Assembly (NCBI GenBank): GCA_036874045.1
Contig: CM072342.1
Coordinates: forward strand, 84,501 to 148,500
DNA: 64,000 nt
Source: Cymodocea nodosa
Taxonomy: Eukaryota; Streptophyta; Magnoliopsida; Alismatales; Cymodoceaceae
Direction: 5' to 3'
The position numbers and the translations under genes were made by a program. Shown here piece by piece: positions 12,400-37,611 of this stretch. Below the pieces are notes generated by a model that saw only the letters and a program-made list of their open reading frames with translations, was not told the origin of the DNA and made no database searches. Within the stretch, counting starts at the first letter, position 1; every line of letters begins with the position of its first letter.

Positions 12400-15300
12400 C
12401 TACCTTTGGGATCGCTCCCGCGCACTTGAATTCGTGCCTTCTAGATTCTTTCCCTTGCCGTGAGCGGACGCGGAGGAGGACGAGTCCAGTGCGAAGCTCC
12501 TGTTCTCCGGAAAGAATCTGGCGGTCGGCCTGCAGCGGGTGAAGTCCCGACACAGGACGGTGCTTTTACGGGAGGTGGTAGTGGTAGTATAAGGCACCGG
12601 TGTGGTGTGGTAGATAGGGTTAAATAGGGACGTAATGGGGTCCATGCTTCCGTCGTCAGAGTAATCAACGGTGCTAAACGAGTCGCTTGTGCTCTCCGTC
12701 GTAAAAGACGATTCATCCGAGCTTGTGAAACGGGACCAATCACTCGAGCAACAATCGGCCCACAAGTCGACGGCATTTCCATGCTTCGGACGCATATCTC
12801 TTCCACCCACATCCTTAATGTTGTTGTTGTCATTAGCAAATAAGTAACTGCTCTCACGTTCTTCGGACAGTGTCTTCTCCCCTGATCTCGCCTCCGCTCT
12901 CGTTGGTATTGCATATGTTTTGGTCGACCCGTGTCTTGGTTGCTTGGGAGGAGGAGGCTTGCACGCGGAATCATTTGCAGCTTGAGTCGCTGACGTTTTG
13001 CCTGAATAGATCCTTGGAGGACGTGGGAACGACCTGAATGCCACCAAAATACATCACTCCACCACCAAAGATGCAAACAGAAACCCATCTTCTCATCTAC
13101 GTAACCACAAGTGCTTTACCTTGCATAGAACAACATATATGCACCTTCAGACATCACTCGACCCAATGAAACTGCCTGCACCTGCGTAAGAGCAAAATCA
13201 TACATAATGTCTCAGAGCCACGCCCTTTCACTAAAATTGCGTCATTTCCTATACTACGAGACGCTAGTGACTAGTGACAATACCTTCTTATTAGTTTGGA
13301 GGAAAAACAACTTAACACCAATTTCAACAAACTTCTTTATCATTGCAAGCACAATGAACATGGAATGTTGTTGCGTGTAAATAACACACTCACTTTCATA
13401 TTATCCCAAATTAATACACTTTTACTTGACTTAGATCTTCTTTATCTAAACTTAGTTAATTTATATATTCTATTTTTGTTTGTTTTCTATTCAAATTATC
13501 ATATAATTCTTTATACACCTGATTTTTAACTTCACTAACAATTTTTTTTAGCATTCCTTTTTGCTAGCAAATACTTCTCTAAATTTTTCTCATTTCTACA
13601 TTTATAATAGATTTTATAGAAATTTTCTTTTCTTTTATTATCTTTTGTACATCTTCATCATTCCACTAACAACTTTCCTTATCGAATGGTGCCATCCCAC
13701 AAAACCAGTAATGTTAAAAAAAGAATTTAACTGTAGTATTTTTGGAGATCAAATTACCTCTGTGTCATCAATCCGAAACCAGTTGCCTTGCCAATCTTTT
13801 ACATATGACACATAATGTCCGGAGAAGGATGCATTGAGTGTATCCAGATGGACAACAACAGCATACAACAAGTAGACCGGAGGTCTGTCGCTGGTCCCAG
13901 TCATAAATCGATTCATATGCAGCATGTCAGGAAATGTGACACATTTGTTTATTTTACCATATTTTCCTGTCTGACAAAGCAAAAGACATACCCAAAAAAA
14001 GAAAACGGCATATGAAAGACAGACGACAAGAAATGAGTACTCAACTTAGTGAAAGCCAAAAGGGCAATACTAATTAGGGACAAGTGCGAGATAAAAACAA
14101 AAACCAACTTACCTCTACTAAAAAGAAAAATCATCATAAAGATAAAAATGATCGGCAGAAAATAACATGCTAACCAAACAAGTAAGAGCTAAGCAGCAAA
14201 ACGGTGGAAACAAGCACAAGATCTAAGCAGTAATCCAGCCTGAATCAACATATAATTAAAACTAGCATTTTACTTCTTACATTTACCCTCAAGTGGGGGA
14301 TATCATTAAAATTTTAAAAAAAAATTTATAAAACTGCTATTTGCCTAACTATACTCCATGATTCAAAATACCAAGTTATAAAGCATGATCATATATAACA
14401 AGTTACTGTTATCGAAATATGTATGCTTAAATGGATGAGTGACAATACTATAAGGAATAAGTTAAAAATAATTTTATTAGGAATAAAGTAAAAATTGTAT
14501 TAATTGAAAATAAGAGAAAATTGACTCACGTAATTTAGTTATATCCTTAGAAGATCAAAGAATGTACTAGTTACAAAAGAAGAATTAATTAGTACAAAAG
14601 AAAATAAAAGAAATAGAGGAAAACCTAAAACTACTTGATTAGTAATTGTGAGAAAAGATTTAAACTTATATAACTTAATCATAGAAATACATGAAAGAAA
14701 AAGATTCATATGACCAACCCTACATAATGAGATTATGACTTAGATTGTTGTACAAACCCAAGACCACTCAAATTTCTCTCTTTCTATTGAGAAGAGTTAT
14801 TCTAAACTTTCCAATACAGAGATTATTACTTTATCATGTGTTAAACAAAACTACTTGTGATATTAGCTTAGTACCAAAAAAAAAAACTACAAACAGTAAG
14901 AAAAATTACCTGGAATCTCTTCAGAACAATGGTCATGATGTTCGGGGCCTCATGTACATTCAACTGCTTTCTAGCTTTGACGTATGCACAACACCTTCAT
15001 TAAAGAGTTGAGGTCTCTTCATGTTAAAAATTGTCCAGAAAAAGAAAAGGTAAAACACAAATCACTGAAATCGGCTACCAACCTCCCACATCTGTACATG
15101 TTATCCCCATCTAAATCCTCAGGAGCAGTAAACTGTGTGAGAGCATCTTCTAAAGACTCTACCCAACCATGTATTTCCAATGTCAGATCCATGATATTTT
15201 CATACCGTTCAGACTCTGACTCACATCTGAGACACTTGACCTGTACTTAATAGATTAGCAACCACCAATAGGTAGAACTGAACTATTGGTCATACAAAGA

Positions 15301-18218
15301 GCAGGAAACAAGTTAATTACCTTTGATTTAAGGCGTCCACCAAATATTTGTTGTATAAGTGTTGTCTCTTGCACAGTGGGATCTACTTCCTTCTCACTAC
15401 CCACACCCTCAAGACATATAGATTGCATTGACGTCACTAGAAGCCTGAATGAAGAGCACAATTAAATATGAGATGATAGTGTCATGCAGACCAATGTCAC
15501 TGTATTGCATGAGCAAAGAATGACTATGGTTGTCAACCATAAAAAGGAACCATTTCTCATTTCATCACAAGTGTCACCTTAAAAACTCATGAGCATCTTC
15601 TTGGTTCCCACCACCTATCCGGTATCCAATATTCCTCATGTTTGAAAGGACTTTACTGGGAGATAGTGGGCCTCCAGGTTCCAGTAGTGTTGAAACATGA
15701 AGCTCAAGTTCACACATTAGGCACCAATCCCGCATGTAACCTAACATATTCAACAATGGGAGGATAAGTCTTGAGGGAAATATTTTCTTCCATCTGATCA
15801 CAACTAACAATTTTATCTGATGCCAAAGAGAGTACAGGATCTAGAGTGGATTCCTCGAAGCAGATAAACCAAGAGTGGCTTTGTGGAGGTCAAGCATTGC
15901 AAAACCGCATTTGCATAGCAACTGGCAAACAGTAAACATGGATGAAGCTCAAAACAGCATATATCTTGAAATTATTTCACTATAAAATATTGACATATGG
16001 TGTCTTGAGATTAATGTCACAATTTAAAAGAATCCGTTAGGAGCATAAAAACAGCATCTTAAAAGCCCTCCTGTATACACAAGCAACAGAATATAGTCTT
16101 ACCTGTTTCCACAATTTAAAAGCCCTCTTGGAAACACATCACTTATCTCCCACTCAAAGAGCTTAACAAGATCTTCATAAGGAAACAACACCTAGCACAT
16201 ACATTTTGTAATATAAAAAAATATTGCAATTGTTTAACAAAGGAATGCAGATTGAAACAAATCAGAATTTGTAATTATGATACCTTATTCTTTCCAAGAG
16301 AGCAACTGGAACTTGTACCGGTGTTGTGCTTTGGAGGTTTTTGTGGTATCTTCATACCTGGCATCTTCTTCTCTCTTGTTTTTGAAATCCCATTAGTATC
16401 CCGGATAGGGTTGGAACCTGTTGTCGTTTTTGAAATCCCATTGGTATCCTGTATAGAGATGGAACCTGTTGTCGTTGGCAAAAAGAAACCATCAGACTAC
16501 AGAAGCAACAGATCACGTAAAGGTTAGAGGGCTAGAACGAACTTGACTCATTTTCTTTAGCCTTCCTCTCTATTCCTGAAAGTGAGTTGCCTTTTGATAC
16601 AAAGCTAGATTCCACAGTGTAAGGAGGTCTCCTAAACTTCATCCCTCCCTTTGCAGAAAGTTTTTCAGGTGAAGAGTTCAATCCAAGTTCATCAATTGAA
16701 GAAAATTGAAGGCCATTTGATCTGGTTTTCTCTGCCTCAGTTTTACATCCACTTAGCGTATTCCTCTCTGGAAACAATAAGGAGGATGTTTCTCCAGAAT
16801 TAGAAGACTCAATTACACTTTTAACATGGACTTTCAAGTTTTGGGTTTCACAAGGAATATTTCTAGGCTTGGTGGAAGAATGCCCAGTTGGCTGATTGGT
16901 GTTTTTTCGGTTAATGCACATGCTACTTGAGGCAATGTAGGTGTCATTTCCTGACTGTAATAGTGCCTGAAGAAACGTAAAACTTTAATGATATGTCATC
17001 AAAAGATTAACTGATGAACAATATGGATATATGATCACTACCAAACAATAAACAATCAAAACCTTGTATCTCTTTGTGGATTCATTTGAAGGAAGCTCAG
17101 AAAATTCAGTACTTGCATGACGAGAAGTAGTAGTGACACAGCTGCTGGCTTCTTTCAAGAAGCAAGAAGCATCTTCTTCATGTCGTGAAAGTTCTTTTTT
17201 GGTTTTATCAGAATCCTGTTTAAATGGCAACTTATTTTCGAAAGTAGATACATGAAATAGGTTTGCAGGACTGTTAGGTAGGTCTGAGGCATCAATATTA
17301 TGCAAAAACTCCTTTTCATCATTTTTGCACAATGCTGTCTTGGCTTGTGCGTCAGAAGAGGCCACATAAAGGTCACTTTCCGTGATTGCTGCTGGACTAA
17401 CTGGAATACCTGAACTATCATTCTTCCATTGCTGACACTCTTGCTTGTGTGCCTGTCTCCAGTGAATTATTTGACATTTTCCAGAACTGCAAGTGTAAGA
17501 TAATTTACTTAATTAACAATACTCCATCCTAAAACACTGATTAAGTAGAATAAAGTCCATCTTAGAAGCTGATTCACACAAAAAGGGAAAAAGAAGCACC
17601 TCAGCAGAAAATAAATAAATAAAAACCTTTGGAGGAGCCACAGCCTTCGCTACGTCATACAAGATAATAGACTAATAGACATTTGATCACATTCACGAAT
17701 ATCTGACTAGGGTTCAATTGAATACTAATGCCATGATGTTCTGCAGATATATTTATGCTCTTTAAATTTTTTTATCATAAGTGTACCATTGACAGGAAGA
17801 ATTATAATAAAAAATCTAAAATACAAGGTAATACTTTGGTGCAAGACAAGAAGTGATGTATCATTAGATGAAGGTAGAGGGAAATAAATGGAAATATATC
17901 AGAAAGAATAGTAGAAGATGAAGGGGCCTACCAGTATCGGACAGACTTGCATCTGGAGCAGCGGGTGGTAGCTGGGCGAAAGCATCTTGCACACACATAG
18001 CCCCCGAAATTCGACAAAGGAGCAACTGGAACAACATCGACAGTTGACATTGCTTCCACAGCAAGAGCTTCTTCCGCAGCCAACTGAGCAAGCACGCTTA
18101 CCCTGGCTTTCTTCTTGGAAACCTCATTGCATTGGCCAAGCAAGAAGTAAGTAACCAAAGGAAGCACGACGAAAAAGAGGAACAAAGCAGGTATATCAGC
18201 TTCCCTTGGTTGAAGCAT
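12400..18218 (-). CDS. UBP16: UBP16-like ubiquitin-specific protease with MYND zinc finger
   Basis: A deubiquitinase of the plant UBP15-19 group. Thirteen exons with consistent phases: 17932-18218, 17063-17486, 16601-16966, 16284-16496, 16103-16191, 15836-15921, 15578-15740, 15321-15444, 15083-15240, 14910-14994, 13758-13970, 13120-13181, 12400-13033, giving 967 residues. The N-terminus MLQPREADIP and a hydrophobic segment (about 11-28) match the family. The MYND finger spans about 76-113. The Cys box GLLNCGNSCYANAVLQC has its catalytic Cys near 461, just after an exon join. The His box SFSGHYVSYVKD has its His near 717, with FRIDD after it. The C-terminal TSSDESSFTTEST block is specific to UBP16/17. 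Start: ATG at 18218. The donor of exon 3 is my choice between two sites; a nearer one would leave an intron of only about 46 bases. Exon 4 carries a 48-bp tandem duplication. Confidence 0.93.
13330..13700 (-). mobile_element. RTE-clade LINE fragment in a UBP16 intron
   Basis: The minus strand encodes a decayed form of the RTE linker between endonuclease and reverse transcriptase (WWNDEDVQKIIKEKK, later VSEVKNQVYKELYD). It covers a different part of the element from the copies at 2.6 and 4.9 kb and sits in the intron between exons 11 and 12. Confidence 0.5.
16378..16473 (-). repeat. 48-bp tandem duplication within UBP16 exon 4
   Basis: Two adjacent 48-bp units (16378-16425 and 16426-16473) differ at only a few bases. 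They encode two 16-residue copies of the pattern TNGISK-TTTGS-x-IxD in frame, so the reading frame is kept. Confidence 0.9.
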
Positions 18219-18420
18219 GTCCACTCCAACATGTTCACGTCAAGGTCATAATCATATTTTAAGCTGTAATAAGAATGGGACACTAATCAAGATGCTGCCT
18301 TTATTTCGGATAGCAAATGAAAAGAATCAAACAAGTGCACGTCTGATTCAAACGGTGACTGATCGAGTGTTGTCATCCATTCATGAGACTCGTACAAGGA
18401 AAAACCGAGTTCGATACCTT

Positions 18421-18524
18421 CAGCATATTTCAGTTACCAAAACCTCTAGAAACTAACATCCTCGAGTGCCATCAGCATATTTCAGTTACCAAAACCTCTA
18501 GAAACTAACATCCTCGAGTGCCAT
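18421..18524. repeat. Perfect 52-bp tandem duplication upstream of UBP16
   Basis: Bases 18421-18472 are repeated exactly in 18473-18524, starting CAGCATATTTCAGTTACC and ending GAGTGCCAT in both units. It lies about 200 bases upstream of the UBP16 ATG, in the leader, a leader intron or the promoter. Confidence 0.95.
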
Positions 18525-21500
18525 CTATGGAAATGCAAACGACAGTCAGTGGGCAAGTTGTTACTTGAAAGGAAAGCATCACAAGCAAATGATACGATAG
18601 AAAAGGGAAATATTGGGAGGTGGATCTGAAGGCCAAGCTTGCAACTCCATTGAACGGGATCAGAGGATGAAACGAGGTTCAATCTGATAGCAAAACCCAG
18701 CATTCGCAGTGCAGCTTAAGAAAACCTACTCACCCAATCCAAAGAGAAGATCAAGCGAAGCATGAAATACAGCAGCATAAAGCCACCAGGTTGCCCCCTT
18801 TGCAGCAGAAGAGTGATGGAGATCAGGCACGAGGAGACAAAACAGGAAATATAGGACTAAAAAGAGGGAAGAAGCAGAAGCAGAAGCAGAAGAGGACGGA
18901 CGGAGACGAGGGAGGGAGGACCCCCTATGGGCGAACGAAACCCACATGAAATAGGAAAAGCATTTTCCATGGATCAGGATTGCAAAAGGGAGCAGCAGAA
19001 AATGACGACGGAAGCAAAGGGCGATAATGAAAAGAAAGAATTTGTAAGGTCTTTTTAAGTTTTAACCATACCTCGTCGACCCCCAGCACCAAACTCGACC
19101 GTTCAGGATGGAGAGGAGGAGGAGGAGGAGGAGGAGGACGGGGGAAGAAGACAGCAGTAGCAGCAGCAACGAGAATGAGGGAAATCTAGAGATGACGGAA
19201 GAGGAGAGGAAGTGAAAGACGAGAGCAGCTTCATTCACTCCAAAACAAAACTGCACTGCTTTCTTCCTGCTAATAATAATAAGCACCCTTCATTATTATA
19301 ATATAATTATAAAATAGTCATCAGTAGTACGGCTGCCAGTCTTCCCTCTTCTGTTTTGTGTGGAGGAGACTGGATTTGAATATAAATAAAAGCATTAATA
19401 ACGAGAACGAGAACATTATAAGTCAATAGTCGTCGATTCTCTTAGGCTTAAGAAAGAAAAAATTAATTTAAATATTGATAAAAATATTATCAATATAAAG
19501 TAGTAATAATAATAATAAGAGCAATAACATCATCATCATCATTAATTAATTAATTAATTATAAATATCATAACAAGCTTCATTTTTCTACTTTACTCGGA
19601 GAAGCAAAGGAATCAAAATTGCACTAGTATTATTGAAAATAATTGACTACTCATTATGTGAGATCAAAAACATGTCAACAACATCCGGGAGACCTGAAAA
19701 TGACAAATACAGGACAACTTGGGACGTTGCACATTATATTAATGCTAATCTCTTCCACGCTTGGATCTTCAATACGTAGCCTTGCCCCACCTCATGAAAA
19801 CCCAACAATACCGAGGGTTTATCTATCTTTTACAATTTTTCAAAAAAAAAAAAACCATAATTGGTGTCCCTCGATTGAAGTCTAACCAACCATAGTTTCT
19901 GATCATACTTGGGATCTCACATGCACTCTCAATTTTAGCCTTGAGATAAAAGAAATATCCAGAAATAATATGTAACTAGTGATAGTGGTGGTCGAAGATG
20001 ATGATTGGTCGGGTAAAATACAAGTTAAACCAATCAGATGCACGTACAACGCCTTCTACGATCAAAATAAACAAGCGTACCTGCCTATTCCAAACGATGA
20101 ATATTTTCCTGGCCAATCATTTACGTTATATATACATATGTCAGATTATTTCATATAAAATGGTCGGTGAGGATCGATAACTAATTAGATAGAAGAAGAA
20201 GACCGCGTGCATGCCGTCGATCAATAATCGATCGTTGACCATTCAACAACATGCGTACCGACGCACTATTTTATATAAAACATTGAAACGCGTGGTTTCT
20301 TTTACATGAATATGCTTTTAAAAGTTAAAATCTGGAACATGTCCAACTTAATTTTTATCATGCAACAAAAAAAATAATTCTTATCAATTTCAAGAACAAA
20401 AGGACATCGATTCATGATCTGGATTTTAATTCTCATGAATGTTCTGTTCTTGTATTTACAATTTCTCACGTACCGACATACTATTTCATTTAATGATACA
20501 TACATCCGTAGTACTGTTTTGTATGGAACCATTATCATCATAAAAAATAACCGAATGATGTTTGATAAAACTCGTATGGCAAGAGAGAGAGAGAGAGAGG
20601 GGCGGGGTCCTGCTTTATGTAACCAACACCGCACTCCAGGTCAAAAAACCAGCTAATAATTAATTGTTATGGTTGGCTCTCCGGCTTTTCTTTTTCTTTT
20701 TCTTTCTCTTGCCGTGATTTGGAAGAGAAAAAACAATCAGTCAATCTCTATATATGTATATACATGCGCGGGTGGATCTGCTCTGCTATTATAATTGTAG
20801 GGTTTCAGAACACTTTGAGGAAATCAAAATATTCTTTGATGATGCTAATTTTTTTTCTTTTCTTCCACAATATATTTCTTCTTGTGTCTCTTCTTATGCT
20901 TCCAGCAGGGAAAGCTATGCCCAAAACTGGGTAGGCCCTTCACCTACGAAACTGGCATACATGGACGTCTTACTCCGCTCACCAACCAGAAGAGCATGCA
21001 AACGAACCGTAATATAATGTGGTTACGTATTTTTTATCGAATATTTAAATCTTAATATAATCAAGATTACACACATCGTATCAAGTGACACAAAATAGAA
21101 CTACCGTTATGCATTTCGTTTACTTGAGATCTCCGTAACTCGAATAATCGCATGCTTCAGAAAATGCCAATCATGTATATCATATTTTACAATTTTGAAT
21201 GCGACCTATCATGTCAATAGCGTTTAATTTAGACTATAGTTACAAGCCCACAATCTCGTATCCCACAATATAAACTAAACACTATCTTAGTATGCATGCA
21301 CATGTTGAACTTTCTCTCTTATAAAGTTTAAAAACAATCCTGAATTCACATCTACAAAAATATTACTGATTTCTAAGTGCCTAAGATACTTGAGCAAGCG
21401 TCAACGCTTTCAATAAAGCAAAACTTTGATTATTGTTACCGTTTTTAAAAGTCAACTCATCAACTAATAGATACGTCACATTCTGTATGACCAGTGGGGC

Positions 21501-21968
21501 ATCATATTTTTTGAAACCTTCTTTCCTTATGATGACGACCTGATCATGTAAGAAGACATAACGCTTTTGAAATCTCATGAAACTGAATGTTCTTGTCTAA
21601 CAGCAACGGACCATGTCAGACAAAAACAATAAAGTTGTTTGTTTTAAATTTCATACCCTCATGATTAAGATTATATTAAAATATACAAAATTAGAAAAGG
21701 ATGCACGAAAGAAAATGTTCCACTAGGCACCTAATGAACCTGTTTCCACATGTAAAACCTTATGCATAAGACACAACAAGCTAGGCCTAGGCAGGTCCAT
21801 TTTTTCGAGGAATTAGGCAGCTCCATTCACAGAGCGTACCGCCAAATAATCAATATTATATTAGACTAAAGGGTTCCCATACTAAACAACAATTTAATCA
21901 TTGTGGAAGGAAAAAATAAAATAGGATCACCTGCCTCTCCAGGGAAAATGCCATTGCAAACCTCAACC
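18525..21968. other. Intergenic region between the UBP16 promoter and the KATNAL2 3' end
   Basis: 18840-19290 is purine-rich on the plus strand with GAAGCA and GGA simple repeats and probably holds the UBP16 transcription start and leader. 19500-19560 has short (AAT)n and (TTAA)n runs. 20584-20599 is a (GA)n run and 20686-20712 is CT-rich. No open frame here shows recognisable similarity and I see no RNA gene. Confidence 0.45.
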
Positions 21969-36574
<14,606 letters not shown>

Positions 36575-37611
36575 GAAGACGCCGAGAACGACACCGGGGA
36601 GAAAGGAGGTGGGAAGAGCCAGCAGGCAGTAGCGGCTGTGGGGGTGGTGGGGGCAGAGCAGACGGAAGGGTTGCAGTATTGAAACGGTGGTGGAGAACAG
36701 GAGATGATTCATTCACGAAACATGACGCCAGAGGTGCATGACAAATGTACGCACATGACGGCCTGCTCATGTTTTCTTGCCCCCCCCCCCCCCCCCCTTC
36801 AATTTTCTGCCCGTTCGATTCCATTAATTAATAATCAAATTACATAGTTTGAACATAATTAATTTCATTGCCATTGACGGAATCCAGGCACAGATAATTT
36901 CGCTTATTCACAGCATACGATCGATCGCAAGTAAAATATTGATTGAAAATTTCGTTGCACGATTTTAGAAGATATTTTAAGCTTGTATGGATTTTTCTGA
37001 CAGTTTATATTCCTTTGACAGAGTATTTTGATAATAAAGCATATGCATTGATTGGATATACATGTATGATTAAGTGTATTAATTTGGTGACAATTTATTC
37101 TCGCTATATATATATTTATAACAATCGTTAAAATTAACCAGCTGAAATCAACGTCAATATGACTTCGGGAGTTGGTCTTTTACAGATGATCATCGAAACA
37201 CGGAGACGTAGGCTAACATCGATGGCGGAGGAGGAGGAGTAATTAATTAACAAGCCGTTCATCAAAATCGACGATCATGTACGCAACGTGATGATACCAG
37301 GGAATGCAACCATCCAAATATTTATAAACCGGACGTGACGACACTTTGCTCGGTGGGGGAAGACGGCATGATAGAACGAACCCCCTTCATACATCAAAAA
37401 GATAGATAAAACTGCCTTTCCAATAAAGTAATGCATCTAAAATCAAATCAATCTTGATAAACTAGTAAGGGATGCGGTAAAGGTAAAACACATAAACACT
37501 CTCTTCTCCCTCTCTCTCTTGGCCTGGGGTGGGGTGGGGTGGGGTGGGGTGGGTACTTAAGAACGGTGGAGGAGGAGGAGGAGGAGGAGAAGAAGAAGAA
37601 GAGGAAGGAAT
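36575..37611. promoter_or_regulatory. Divergent promoter region between KATNAL2 and the P450 gene
   Basis: A 1037-base head-to-head spacer. It contains a run of 18 C at 36780-36797. A TATTTATAAAC element at about 37318-37328 is a possible TATA box for the P450 gene. Five GGGGT units plus GGG lie at 37526-37553, and GGA/GAA repeats sit just before the P450 ATG. Promoter function is inferred from layout. Confidence 0.5.
37526..37553 (+). repeat. (GGGGT)5 G-rich microsatellite in the P450 leader
   Basis: Five exact GGGGT units followed by GGG, 59 bases upstream of the P450 ATG. Six G-tracts in a row satisfy the usual G-quadruplex pattern. If transcribed it would lie in the 5' untranslated region on the sense strand. 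Confidence 0.9.

Noticed and set aside
12441-13088. 215-codon minus-strand frame starting MGFCLHLW
   Set aside because: An alternative frame over the last UBP16 exon; the frame ending at 12400 carries the UBP16 C-terminal motif.
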